Part shown: positions 43,008 to 52,413 of the stretch, in pieces
Layout of the letters: the number at the start of each line of letters is the position of its first letter
Numbering within the stretch: the first letter of the stretch is position 1
DNA from: an uncultured Victivallales bacterium
GTDB taxonomy: Bacteria; Verrucomicrobiota; Lentisphaeria; Victivallales; UBA1829
Assembly (NCBI GenBank): GCA_944391115.1
Contig: CALXSJ010000016.1
Location: 1 to 64,000 of the forward strand
Reading direction: 5' to 3'
Length of the DNA: 64,000 nucleotides
Made by a program: the position numbers and the translations under genes
Notes under the pieces: generated by a model
The model's database searches: none
Seen by the model: only the letters and a program-made list of their open reading frames with translations
Told to the model about the DNA's origin: nothing

Positions 43008-43835
43008 CTATTTCACAATCAGTTCCGACGGTGCGCTCCGGTAGGAGGCCTGCACTTCGATTTTCAGATAGCGTGCAGTCTGCTTCGGGAATTCCAGCAT
43101 CTGTTCGCTGGCGAGTTTCACTTGTTCTCCGGCTTTGATCCAGTTTTTCCCGTCCGGAGAGGTGGATACCACGACTTTGTCAAAAGGCGCCATGCAGCAG
43201 AATCCGACTGCGGAGACCTCTTTATTTCCGCCGAGATCAACTGTCAATGTGGATCCCCGGTAGGCGCTGTAATGATTTCCGCGCGGCATGGAGTTGCCGT
43301 CCACCAGGAATTTTGGAGAAAAACGCCAGTTCATTCCCTGGCCCTTTTCGTCGATGGTGCAGAAGGTTGCAAGATTGACCGGGACATCGGGAATGAAACC
43401 CGCCATTTCCGAGATGCTGATCGCCTGTTTTTTGTCGGCGGCCCCTCTGAGTTTCAGCCGGATTCCCCTGACAGATACCGGCTCAGGCAGATACAGTGAG
43501 AGCATGCCGTTCCCGCATGTGGATTTCATCTTCCCGAGTTCTTTCCAGTTCTTTCCGTCCCCGGAGGCTTCCGCCACGCCTCCGGCAAGATTGGCTCCGA
43601 TCAATGTAACCGCCTGAATTTGCAAGGTTTCCGGAAGCTGACATGTCAGAGTGGCAGTGGCATCCTCCCTGGTATAGCTTTGCCAGCGCGTGTCCATCCT
43701 GCCGTCGAAGGCCTGGGGGATGCTTTTCGGGTATGCGGTGGCACTCCAGGAACCCGAGGTGAAAATGTTTTCTGCTCCGGAGACTCCTGCCGCGGTCAGC
43801 AGGACGGCGATCATGGTGAAAACTGCTTTGTTCAT
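43008..43835 (-). CDS. Secreted protein with two F5/8-type-C-like (discoidin) domains
   Basis: The 275-residue protein has a signal peptide (VFTMIAVLLTAAGVSGAE). Two discoidin-like beta-sandwich domains follow: about 22-145 (PQAFDGRMDTRWQSYTRED, then GDGKNWKELGKM) and about 155-275 (PKFLVDGNSMPRGNHYSAYR, then SPDGKNWIKAGEQV). The FDG-x-x-DTRW and DGKNW motifs are typical of the F5/8 type C (CBM32-like) family, which binds galactose or GalNAc-containing glycans. There is no catalytic domain, so it may act as a surface sugar-binding protein. It is the last gene of the chondroitinase-like operon. Confidence 0.8.
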   Translation of the reverse strand: MNKAVFTMIAVLLTAAGVSGAENIFTSGSWSATAYPKSIPQAFDGRMDTRWQSYTREDATATLTCQLPETLQIQAVTLIGANLAGGVAEASGDGKNWKELGKMKSTCGNGMLSLYLPEPVSVRGIRLKLRGAADKKQAISISEMAGFIPDVPVNLATFCTIDEKGQGMNWRFSPKFLVDGNSMPRGNHYSAYRGSTLTVDLGGNKEVSAVGFCCMAPFDKVVVSTSPDGKNWIKAGEQVKLASEQMLEFPKQTARYLKIEVQASYRSAPSELIVK

Positions 43836-43863
43836 GATTGGACTTCCTTTCCAGGTTGTTGAA

Positions 43864-45138
43864 TCAGCAGGTTACTTTTATGACCGGAAGGTCTATGAGT
43901 GACGCTTCCGGCGGCAGCTCCAGGCACAGCTGTCCATTGTTCCATGAGAACGGGACGGCTTCTCCCGATTCCAGAAGGACGGCAGAGTGCGGTTTCTGTT
44001 CCATTCCGGCAATGACGATGCGCCTGTCATCCGGCGGCGTCATCAGATGACAGTACAGCGAACCGTCCTTTCCGCGGGTGATTCGTCCCCATTCCGGTTC
44101 CGGGAGCCCGGATGTGCCCGTGCCGTAAACGGCCTCGCCGTTGACGGCGAGCCATGCGCCGATTTCCCGCAGCCTGCGGATGGAAGCTCCCGGAATGGCT
44201 CCGTTCGGCAGCGGTCCGATATTCAGCTGGTAGTTTCCGTTTTTCGAAGCATTTGAAATCAGATTGCAGAGTAGTTCTCTGACGGATTTCCAGTGAAAAT
44301 CCCGTTTGCTGTATCCCCAGGATTCGTTGAAGGTGCCGCTGGTCTCCCAGGGGCGGCTGATACTTTCCGCAGGAAATGTATTGTCCGGCATGGAGAGGTA
44401 ATCAATTCCGGCATTGTTTCCGTCCGGATGATTCCATGTCACCCCGATTCTGCTGTTGACGATTCCGCCGCGGGAATGAATGAGATCCATCAGGCGCTCC
44501 AGGCGTTCCGGAGTCAGCAGGGGACTTTTCGCCCAGCAGTCAAGCCAGAAGAGGCGGATGCCGTAATTGTCCAGCAGTTCGCGAATCTGGGGAAGACATT
44601 TTCCCGAGAAATATTCCCCGTATGCCTGCTGTGACGGCTGAACGATTTCAGGATCGCCCGGAATCGCCGGCCAGTGAGGTTTCCCTCCGCCCGCCTCATG
44701 CCAGTCCAGCCAGTGGGAATAGTATGCGCCGAAGAGAATGCCTTCATGGTCGCATGCCTTTTTGAATTCTCCGATCAGGTCGCGTCCGAACGGCGTTTTT
44801 CTGACGACATTGTAACTGCTGACGGAGGTATCATACATGGCGAATCCGTCATGATGCTTTGCCGTTATCACAACATATCCCGCGCCGGCATTCCTGATTT
44901 CCCGCGCCCATGCCGCCGGATCGAATTCCTCTGCTGTGAATTCGTTGGCCAGGGCATCGTATTCCTCATCCGGAATCGGCCCGCCGTCCGGCCAGAGCGC
45001 CTGATATTTGATCCATTCGGCATAGGCGTTGCGTCCCTGCGCTTTTCCTTTCCAGATTCCGCCGGGAATGGAGTAGAGTCCATAGTGGATGAAAATGCCG
45101 AACCGCAGGTCTGTGAATTGCTGCAACAGATCTTTCAT
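43864..45138 (-). CDS. GH29 family alpha-L-fucosidase (cytoplasmic)
   Basis: The 424-residue protein has the GH29 barrel: FGIFIHYGLYSIPGG at the N terminus, AGYVVITAKHHDGFAMYDT with His95 and His96, GILFGAYYSHWLDWHE, and IRLFWLDCWA placing the nucleophile Asp200. Later come SWGYSKRDFHWKS and NYQLNIGPLPNGAI, both family marks. GH29 enzymes release alpha-L-fucose with retention. There is no signal peptide, so it would act on imported oligosaccharide. The usual FDGG after the nucleophile strand is LDCW here, so it is a divergent member. It is 15 bases downstream of the second PL8-like gene. Confidence 0.9.
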   Translation of the reverse strand: MKDLLQQFTDLRFGIFIHYGLYSIPGGIWKGKAQGRNAYAEWIKYQALWPDGGPIPDEEYDALANEFTAEEFDPAAWAREIRNAGAGYVVITAKHHDGFAMYDTSVSSYNVVRKTPFGRDLIGEFKKACDHEGILFGAYYSHWLDWHEAGGGKPHWPAIPGDPEIVQPSQQAYGEYFSGKCLPQIRELLDNYGIRLFWLDCWAKSPLLTPERLERLMDLIHSRGGIVNSRIGVTWNHPDGNNAGIDYLSMPDNTFPAESISRPWETSGTFNESWGYSKRDFHWKSVRELLCNLISNASKNGNYQLNIGPLPNGAIPGASIRRLREIGAWLAVNGEAVYGTGTSGLPEPEWGRITRGKDGSLYCHLMTPPDDRRIVIAGMEQKPHSAVLLESGEAVPFSWNNGQLCLELPPEASLIDLPVIKVTC

Positions 45139-45153
45139 AAGAAAGGGTCTCCT

Positions 45154-47919
45154 TTATTGTTTCGGTACAACGATTGTATTGCCAAGAGGATAGCGCGGAT
45201 CCACATGGACACTGTCCACACCGGTCAGTTTGATCTTCAACGGGGAGCGGTCCGCCGGATCGCTGATGGCCACGCTCAGTTCGTAGGCATGGGCAAGCTC
45301 TTTCACGCCAATGAATGCCGGACGGCTGACCGATTCCAGCGGTTTCGGATAATTTCCGGGAGCGAAAATCACATATCCCGTTGTCTTTGTCCTGTCGTCC
45401 CGGACGGCATGGACGGTTCTGTCGAACCGCAGGACTTTCATCTGCGGATTCGCCGCGAATGCCTGCGCCTTTGTCTGGTCTGCCTGGATCAGAATGGTGT
45501 AGGCACAGCTTCTCCCCATCGGATTGCGTCCGTGGTCGATGTAGGCGAGGGCAAATTCCCCCCGGGTGGGGGTGTAATACTTTTCATTGTCTTCGTATTT
45601 CTTTTCCCGGAATGATTTGGAGGCCATATCCTTCAACGGATTGTTGTCCGGATTCCTGAGATAACGTTTGTAGAAGTAGGTCCAGCTCTGCCGGCCTTTC
45701 TGGAATTTTACCTGAGGCGCTCCTTTCCAGATCCGGTAACTGTTGCCGAGATTGTCGCCGAGCAGACTGCCGTCCTTCCAGGCCGAAATCCTGTTTCCGG
45801 AGGGAATCTGCTGAAAGATTGTGGTAACGGCGCTGCCGCCGGGGGAATTCCCGGGACGGGGGTTGGCTTTGACGATGTCGCTGACGGTAATTGTGATTCT
45901 GTCATCGAAGAAAAAAATTCCCTGCCTGAAACTGACATCGCTTCCTGTGAAATACATTCCCCAGACTCCATTGCCTTCCGGAATCGTGACACCTCCGGCA
46001 AAGTTGTTTCCATTGCCGTACATCGCATACCCTTCAAAAATTTCGGCGGGAGTCCGGATTACGCTGGTTGCTCCGGGAATATGATTCCAGTTCCACCCCC
46101 CGGTCCGGAAGGCGTCTTCGCCGTCGATGGAGAGGAACAGGGAGCCGTTGCGGCTGTTGCGTCCGTAGTTGTTGTTTTCGAGCCAGCCGTAAATTTCCAG
46201 CCCCCGGTGACATGCAAGCATTCCGGCGGCGGCTGCCATGACTTTACCCCGGCGGTGAACCGCCAGGGCGGCCAGATTGAACGTCATATGTCCTTCCAGC
46301 GGCAGAGGAGTCAGGCCTTCCGCAAGGAAGCGGCTGCTTTCTCCGGTTTTCCTTCCGTTGAGCGCGCTCAGATAGAGACGCGCCATCCGGCGGTCGGGCG
46401 TATCGATTTTTGAAAGAAGCAAAGCTATTTCGCTGCCGTCAATTGTCAGGCGGTCACCCGCCCGCATGGGCAGATTGATTGGAGTTTTTCCGTGATCGAG
46501 CTGGAAATTCAGCGCATACGCATATCGGTAAAGTTTTTCGCGGGTGCTTCCGGCGACGGCGAATTGCGTTCCCTCCAGCGGAAGAAGCTGGAACCTGATC
46601 AGCGCCGGAATGGCGTAGCTTCCGTAGGCGGGATGATGTCCGCCGTGATGATGAACCGTCCCATCCTCGCCGAGCGGCGACTGCGAGGCAAGCGAGAGAT
46701 CGTAAAAACGTTTCAGGACGCGGAAACGCTGATAACGCTCCGCCGGATCTTCCATCATTGCAATGCAGAGCGGCACCTGTGACGTGTAATTGAAATAGAA
46801 ATCGCAATTGCCCTGCGGAGATTCCATCATCATCTCCTTTCCACCTGACAGCCAGCCTGCAGCTTTTGCCATTTCGTCAAGAAGCCCGGCCCGCTTCAAC
46901 TCCTCCCGGAGCGCATGGAGCGCGGGAGGCCAGTGACGCCAGCCGTATCCGTTGCCGATCCATCCGAGATTTCCATTGCCCTGGGCATATCCCTGAACCA
47001 GCATATAGCGGCAGAGCGCCGTGCCGATCTCCGCGGCACGTCTGCGTTCCGTTCCCTTGAGGCGGGGCAGGAGAAACTGAATTTTACGAAAGAGCGGAAG
47101 AAGTTTCTGCTTGAAATCAATGGAGCCCTTCACCGTCAGCGGGATCGTGTTCTTGAAACCGAATTCCAGCGCGGGGCCGGAACCGTTTCCGGAAATTCCC
47201 AGTGCGGAAAATTCTTTTTCCAGTTTTTCCACGCTGTCACAGGAGAGCGGCGAACTGTGCATGAGCGGATGACTGAAACGTTCCGTCACCAGTTTCAAAT
47301 CTCTTTTCCCCTGTTCTGAAATCTCTGTTTCGGGAAGGAATTCCGGAAGATACGGACGGTTGAAGGCGATGTCGCGGCTGCTGAAAATGGTCTTCCCTGG
47401 TGGGAGTTTCAGCATATCCTTGTGTCCGATCCACGGCTGGACATGGTCGGCGCGCCAGGCGTTTGTCACATAGACGGGGCGCAGTTCGTCGATCCGCGCA
47501 CTGCCGGCTTCCGGCGGAGCGGTCAGAACAATCCTGCTGATGGCTGTGCCCGGTTTGATCCCGATGTCGGAAAAGGGGCCTCCCATCGGGCGCCAGTAAC
47601 GGAAATTGAGGTTGAACCAGGCCTTTCCAAGAGATTTGCCTCCATCGAAGAATTCCACATGAAGCCTGCCGCTGCACGGCTTTTCCAGATAGAACCACAT
47701 GCCGAAGGCTCCATCCCTTTCCGGAACGGTGACACGCGGGAAGCGGATTTCCAGTTTCCCCGATCCGTTCCACTTCCAGAGACGCGATGACGGCGGGCTC
47801 TTGAAATGGTCGCGGACCTCTGCGGTTTCCCCGGATTCCGCGCGCCAGATTTCATTTGCGCCTGATGCCGCTGCCGCCGCAAGAAACAGCATCGGGATAA
47901 GAAGAAAACAACTTTTCAT
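45154..47919 (-). CDS. Secreted PL8-type chondroitin-ABC-lyase-like enzyme (second copy)
   Basis: The start at 47919 has GGAGAA upstream and overlaps the previous stop as ATGA; the longer frame to 48165 lies inside the neighbour. The 921-residue protein has a signal peptide (LLIPMLFLAAAAASGANE), a jelly-roll N domain (about 25-150), a helical toroid (about 200-540) and beta-sandwich domains. Aligned by eye with Proteus chondroitin ABC lyase, the catalytic set is present: His425 and Tyr432 in HHHGGHHPAYGSY, Arg486 in NLPMRAGDR and Glu575 in GLEIYGW. These enzymes cut glycosaminoglycans by beta-elimination. Its N domain is more divergent than that of its neighbour. Confidence 0.82.
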   Translation of the reverse strand: MKSCFLLIPMLFLAAAAASGANEIWRAESGETAEVRDHFKSPPSSRLWKWNGSGKLEIRFPRVTVPERDGAFGMWFYLEKPCSGRLHVEFFDGGKSLGKAWFNLNFRYWRPMGGPFSDIGIKPGTAISRIVLTAPPEAGSARIDELRPVYVTNAWRADHVQPWIGHKDMLKLPPGKTIFSSRDIAFNRPYLPEFLPETEISEQGKRDLKLVTERFSHPLMHSSPLSCDSVEKLEKEFSALGISGNGSGPALEFGFKNTIPLTVKGSIDFKQKLLPLFRKIQFLLPRLKGTERRRAAEIGTALCRYMLVQGYAQGNGNLGWIGNGYGWRHWPPALHALREELKRAGLLDEMAKAAGWLSGGKEMMMESPQGNCDFYFNYTSQVPLCIAMMEDPAERYQRFRVLKRFYDLSLASQSPLGEDGTVHHHGGHHPAYGSYAIPALIRFQLLPLEGTQFAVAGSTREKLYRYAYALNFQLDHGKTPINLPMRAGDRLTIDGSEIALLLSKIDTPDRRMARLYLSALNGRKTGESSRFLAEGLTPLPLEGHMTFNLAALAVHRRGKVMAAAAGMLACHRGLEIYGWLENNNYGRNSRNGSLFLSIDGEDAFRTGGWNWNHIPGATSVIRTPAEIFEGYAMYGNGNNFAGGVTIPEGNGVWGMYFTGSDVSFRQGIFFFDDRITITVSDIVKANPRPGNSPGGSAVTTIFQQIPSGNRISAWKDGSLLGDNLGNSYRIWKGAPQVKFQKGRQSWTYFYKRYLRNPDNNPLKDMASKSFREKKYEDNEKYYTPTRGEFALAYIDHGRNPMGRSCAYTILIQADQTKAQAFAANPQMKVLRFDRTVHAVRDDRTKTTGYVIFAPGNYPKPLESVSRPAFIGVKELAHAYELSVAISDPADRSPLKIKLTGVDSVHVDPRYPLGNTIVVPKQ

Positions 47920-50903
47920 TGACGGTTCTCCCTGTATTTGAAAACCGCTGTCGCGGCTTCCAGATTGTAGTTCTGAATCTCGAATTCGGAGCGTCCAAGC
48001 GCCCGGATCTGTCCGGAGGAAGCGGCAGGCTCCCAGCCTTCTTTCAGCCGGATGCGGGTTGTGACATTTTTCTGCATCCGATATCCCGGGCCCGGGGCAT
48101 CCAGAAGCGGATTGAGCAGATCCATGCGCAGCATTCCGTTTTCTGCATGTGCCATGACAATACACGGGGCGGAAACCGCGCAGAGCTCCCCGAAATTCAC
48201 TTCTCCCGCTTCAAACAGAGCGTATCCGGCAAGATTTTTTTCCGGAATATGGACGATGTGGGCGTTCCGGTCGCGCCGGACGATCCGGAAGGGAAGTTTT
48301 TCCGGGGAGCTCCTCCAGAGTTCCGCAATCCGTTCCGCGCGTTCCGCCCGCGACGGGAGGAAGACCATATATTCGTATCCGGCATTTTCCGGCGCCGGAC
48401 CGTGATCAAAGTAAGCCAGTTCCATTTCCCCTTCGTTGGAGATGATTTTATTGTGCAGTTCCGGATTTTTCTCATTCCAGTAGGGATGGAACGGCCAGGC
48501 TGTTTTCCCCCGCCGGAACCGGACATTGCCATTGCGGAACGCATAGCCGTTTCCTGCCGAATCAATGAAGAAACCTTTTCCCGCTTGAAATTTCGTTTTG
48601 TCCAGTTTTTCAAGGGAGTTCTGAAAGAGCGTCGTTGCCACGGGCGCGCTGTCCGAAGCTCTGATTGCGCTTCCCAGCATCAGCATCATGCCGTCGAAGG
48701 CGAAAAGGGATTTGCGCGCCCGGAAGCTCGTGTCGATCCGCGACTCCGCACAGCGTTTTGCATATTCGGCGCGCCCGAGATACCAGACCGGCGGACCGAC
48801 CCGGAGCGGGTCATCGAGTTCCGGAAGTTCCTCCTGCAGTTTCATCGCCCACATTCCGGCGTCGCCCTGTGCGACGGCGCCTGCAAATGACTCGCCTGTC
48901 AGAGCTTCGACGTTTTCAAAGTGCTGGCGCAGCGCCTCCGCGGGGAGAACGCGTGCGGTGGTTCCCGGCCAGAAGTTGTAGTTCCAGCCCCTGTTCAGAA
49001 TGAAACCGCTTTTTTCCGGAGTCTCGCCAAGAATCTGCATCTGCCCGAAATTGAGATAGCGTCCCATGGTGTTTCCATCTTGAAATGCGTAAATCTCATT
49101 GGCGAACATGCCGTTGCGCTGTCCGCGCACAACCGCCATTCCACTGCCCTGCCGGTGAATCATGGAAACCGCATAGTTCAGCGCGGCACTTCCTGTCATG
49201 GGATCCGGCAGGATTCCCGCTGCGCGGAATCGGTCTCCCGCCGGAGTTTTCCTGTTGTAAAAGTGTTCAAATGCCAGATAGCGCGCTGCGCATGCCCTGT
49301 CCAGTTCTCCCGGCGCTTCGGCGATCCACGCCAGAGCGGAGGCATGGGCGAAAGTGAATTTCGCGCACTCTCTCCAGCGTCCGGAGAACATATGCGGTCC
49401 GTACGGATTGGAATAAAAGGCCATTGCCATCACCGCTTTTCGCATCAGGCGATGCATCCGCTCCGGAAAGAAGGGGGAATTCCGCAGCAGATGAACCGTC
49501 CGGCAGATCGGTTCGAGAGCCGGCAGATTGTATCCCGCATAAATCATGGAGTGATGCGTCATCGTGCCATCCGGCCATAAATCCCCGTTTCCGGCGGTGA
49601 GATTGAGCCAGCGCTTCAGCGCAAGAAGGTCTCTCCAGCCGGTGCGCGGATCATCCTGAAGGAAAATCACGCCGATGCAGCTCTCCAGGAGTGTGTTATA
49701 GAAGTCGGCGTTGCCGCTGCACTCCTTCCGGTAAAGTTCATCGACTCCTGCAATGAAGCGAAGACGGGCGATCAGTGCGTCGAAGCGTCCGGCTTTTTTC
49801 AGCTCCTCCCGAAGCAGACGCACCGGGGCGATGAAGCTGGTCCGCATGCCGTAAAAACTGCCGTGCCCCTGCTGGATGACCAGATCGGTCATATCCAGCA
49901 TCAGGCTGTGCCACTGTTTGCGTTCCCCTTCCGGCATTTCGCCGAAATTCAACGCCCGCCCGACGGTATGCAGATCGCCGTAAAACGCCGGGATGTCGCG
50001 AATCTGTCCGCTGACGAATGTTCCCGTCCGCCGGAGCGCCCAGCGGTTCCGGATCTCCTGCAGTCGATTCTTTTCATCCGGCTGAAATGTGGTGCCGGCA
50101 GGAAATCTTTGCAGAAACTCTTGTCCGATGCGTTGTAACATCCGCATTTGTCCCGGGGAAAGCTTCTCCGGTGTTTCGATTGCAATGCGGGGCGCCGCGG
50201 GATCAAACAGGGCAACGGAAAACGGGGATTCGTAAGCGTCCGCCTCCATCCAGAGAGGTTGTTCGGAACTCAGATCGCGCCTGGCGACATAAGGCATTCT
50301 TGATGACGGCCGTACCGCGCGCACATCCAGTTCGCGGCGCGGCGCGAAATCATCAAGGAAAAGGCATCCCTTTGAGAACCCCCGCGGAGCTGTGATACGC
50401 ATCACCGCCGCACCGGAAGCGGGAAATTTTGCCAGATCGCGTCCGTAAAGAAGCGAATTGAAGGTCCAGCCCGTGAAATTCAGATTGATGTAAAAGGTGC
50501 TGCCGCCGATTTCAAAGCGAAGGTTTCCTCCGATTTTTTCCGGGCAGAAGATCCAGGCAGAAAAGCCGCTCAGATCGCAGAAGGTCACCCATTCGTAAAC
50601 AATGGGATCCGGGGATTTTCCCGTCAGATGGCGGAAGGCTTCCGGGTTGCGGAATGCAATCCATGCATCCGGTTTGTCCCATTCCCAGCGCAGCGACCGT
50701 GAGCCGTTTTTCGCGTAATCCGCCGAGATGGTCAGTTCCGAACCCGGCCCTGCGGAGAAATCCCCAGGAACCGAATCCGATTCAAAGGTATAAGTCATAA
50801 AGTCCGGTCTGCGTATTTCATAGGGAGCTGCCGCGCCCGCCAGCGGCGCCGCTGCAAGCAGCGCTCCGAGGTGCCATGCGTTTTTTCCGATATTCTTTTT
50901 CAT
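47916..50903 (-). CDS. Secreted PL8-type chondroitin-ABC-lyase-like enzyme (first copy)
   Basis: The start at 50903 (MKKNIGKNAW) has GGAGGAAGAG upstream; the frame runs to 50999 without one. The 995-residue protein has a signal peptide (LGALLAAAPLAGAAAPYE), a Lyase_N-type jelly roll (about 30-190, with GSELTISADYAKNGSRSLRW), a toroid (about 230-560) and a C-terminal beta-sandwich region (about 580-995). By eye against Proteus chondroitin ABC lyase, His451 and Tyr458 in THHSMIYAGYNLP, Arg509 in MFSGRW and Glu603 in ANEIYAF correspond to the four catalytic residues with nearly the same spacing. FDHGPAPENAGYEYMVFL matches the conserved C-terminal strand. A glycosaminoglycan lyase role is likely; the exact polymer is not proven. 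Confidence 0.88.
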   Translation of the reverse strand: MKKNIGKNAWHLGALLAAAPLAGAAAPYEIRRPDFMTYTFESDSVPGDFSAGPGSELTISADYAKNGSRSLRWEWDKPDAWIAFRNPEAFRHLTGKSPDPIVYEWVTFCDLSGFSAWIFCPEKIGGNLRFEIGGSTFYINLNFTGWTFNSLLYGRDLAKFPASGAAVMRITAPRGFSKGCLFLDDFAPRRELDVRAVRPSSRMPYVARRDLSSEQPLWMEADAYESPFSVALFDPAAPRIAIETPEKLSPGQMRMLQRIGQEFLQRFPAGTTFQPDEKNRLQEIRNRWALRRTGTFVSGQIRDIPAFYGDLHTVGRALNFGEMPEGERKQWHSLMLDMTDLVIQQGHGSFYGMRTSFIAPVRLLREELKKAGRFDALIARLRFIAGVDELYRKECSGNADFYNTLLESCIGVIFLQDDPRTGWRDLLALKRWLNLTAGNGDLWPDGTMTHHSMIYAGYNLPALEPICRTVHLLRNSPFFPERMHRLMRKAVMAMAFYSNPYGPHMFSGRWRECAKFTFAHASALAWIAEAPGELDRACAARYLAFEHFYNRKTPAGDRFRAAGILPDPMTGSAALNYAVSMIHRQGSGMAVVRGQRNGMFANEIYAFQDGNTMGRYLNFGQMQILGETPEKSGFILNRGWNYNFWPGTTARVLPAEALRQHFENVEALTGESFAGAVAQGDAGMWAMKLQEELPELDDPLRVGPPVWYLGRAEYAKRCAESRIDTSFRARKSLFAFDGMMLMLGSAIRASDSAPVATTLFQNSLEKLDKTKFQAGKGFFIDSAGNGYAFRNGNVRFRRGKTAWPFHPYWNEKNPELHNKIISNEGEMELAYFDHGPAPENAGYEYMVFLPSRAERAERIAELWRSSPEKLPFRIVRRDRNAHIVHIPEKNLAGYALFEAGEVNFGELCAVSAPCIVMAHAENGMLRMDLLNPLLDAPGPGYRMQKNVTTRIRLKEGWEPAASSGQIRALGRSEFEIQNYNLEAATAVFKYRENRQ

Positions 50904-50947
50904 TGCTCTTCCTCCGGCATGCTGCGGTTCCGGGAACGCGGCATCTC

Positions 50948-52360
50948 CTATTCCGTGCACGGCGGCTGATAATTCTTTTCCCCGCCGTACTGTTTCCATT
51001 TGAAATAGACATAGATCAGCGCCGCGGTCGCGATCATGGTGAAAACGGCGTCCCAGACAAAAATGAAACGGTATCCGAAAAAATCGACCGCCACTCCCCC
51101 CAGATAATTTCCCAGAATCAGCAGAAGGGAGCGCACGATGGCATTCGCACTGCAGAACTGTCCGTATTTATCCTTCGGAAAGATCATGACGCCAAGCGGC
51201 GCGGAACAGACGTTCTGCATGGCATAGACGACACTGATCGCAATGCCGACAGCGAAAAAGGACCCATAGTCCGTCGTGAAGAAATATCCCCAGATGTTGG
51301 CGGCGAGAATCGGCACGGCGCTGAGCAGATACAGGAGCATCGGCGAGAACCGGTCGACGATGAATCCCATGGCAAAAATCACGCCCAGCGACACGAGAGC
51401 GCCGACCGCGCCGACTTTTCCGAACTGTTCCACTGTCATATGCAGGTCTTCGGTGGCGAAAAGCAGATTGAATACGCTGCGGCAGGTGGTCGAGACGCTG
51501 TGAAGTCCGAGTCCGAGGAAGAACATGAGGAAAAAGGGCTGGCGGTAGCATTGGCGGAAATAGATGACGATCCACTCCAGAAGCCGCCGCAGGAGGGAGT
51601 TCCGCTCCTTCTGATACTCGGCCGCCGGCGGATATTCCCCCTCCCGGACAAACACGCACATCAGCATGAAAATCACAAAGTAGGCCGCTCCGACGCCGGT
51701 GAACACCCATGCCGTATTGATTTTCACCAGAGGAAGAACATAGAGGCTGAATACCAGCGTCGTCAGGATTCCCGCGATGTTCGAGGCCGCAATAAATCGC
51801 CCGAAGAAACGCAGCGGAATCACATCCGGGGCAAGATAATAGTAAACCGATCCTACAATCAGGTCAAAGAACTGAAACAGAACCGCGCAGAGCGCAATCA
51901 GGAGAATCACCAGAGCATTGCCTGTGAGCCCCATGTTCCAGGAGTGCGCATCCAGAAAGGCGGCGAACTGCGGCATCCAGCCGAGCAGAATCACAAAAAG
52001 CGCAACGAAGGGGGTTGCGAACATGAGATAAGGCCGCCGTCTTCCCCAGCGCGAACGCGTCCGGTCGCTGGCAGTCGAGAGCACCGGATTCATCACGGCG
52101 TTCATTGCCGAAGGCAGATTGCCGACGACGAGTCCGATCAGCGCGGCCGAAGCATGGTAGTCCTTCAGAACCAGAGGAAGCACCGTCGGCACCATCATCC
52201 ATGCCATCAGCGAAAAACAGCATCCGCCCAGAATCAGCCAGAATCCGACGAGGATGACGCCGAACAGGGAATAACGCAGCGTTCCGATCTGATAAGGTTT
52301 ATGCTCAGTTTCTGTCTGGCAATCCGTCATATGCCGTTCTCCGGAGGCAAGTGCCTGCAT
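50948..52360 (-). CDS. MFS transporter, GPH/sugar:cation symporter type
   Basis: The 470-residue protein has about twelve membrane helices. The first loop contains VMNPVLSTASDRTRSRWGRR followed by RPYLMF, the hallmark of glycoside-pentoside-hexuronide symporters and related sucrose-type carriers. The second half repeats the fold with SPMLLYLLSAVPILAANIWG. It would import mono- or oligosaccharides with H+ or Na+. GGAGAA lies before both candidate starts (52360 and 52330). Its position just before two glycosaminoglycan-lyase-like genes suggests it takes up the unsaturated disaccharides they release. Confidence 0.85.
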   Translation of the reverse strand: MQALASGERHMTDCQTETEHKPYQIGTLRYSLFGVILVGFWLILGGCCFSLMAWMMVPTVLPLVLKDYHASAALIGLVVGNLPSAMNAVMNPVLSTASDRTRSRWGRRRPYLMFATPFVALFVILLGWMPQFAAFLDAHSWNMGLTGNALVILLIALCAVLFQFFDLIVGSVYYYLAPDVIPLRFFGRFIAASNIAGILTTLVFSLYVLPLVKINTAWVFTGVGAAYFVIFMLMCVFVREGEYPPAAEYQKERNSLLRRLLEWIVIYFRQCYRQPFFLMFFLGLGLHSVSTTCRSVFNLLFATEDLHMTVEQFGKVGAVGALVSLGVIFAMGFIVDRFSPMLLYLLSAVPILAANIWGYFFTTDYGSFFAVGIAISVVYAMQNVCSAPLGVMIFPKDKYGQFCSANAIVRSLLLILGNYLGGVAVDFFGYRFIFVWDAVFTMIATAALIYVYFKWKQYGGEKNYQPPCTE

Positions 52361-52413
52361 CTTCTCTTTCTCCGCCTGATTGTTCCTGTCATGCCGCAGG
52401 GGGAAAAGTGCCT

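Noticed and set aside
47920-48165. An 82-residue N-terminal extension of the second PL8-like gene
   Set aside because: It lies inside the neighbouring gene. The ATG at 47919 has a ribosome binding site and is directly followed by a signal peptide.
45154-50903. Heparinase II/III family as an alternative for the two lyases
   Set aside because: The His-Tyr-Arg-Glu pattern and spacing fit PL8 chondroitin ABC lyase better, and the N-terminal jelly roll of the first copy matches Lyase_N.
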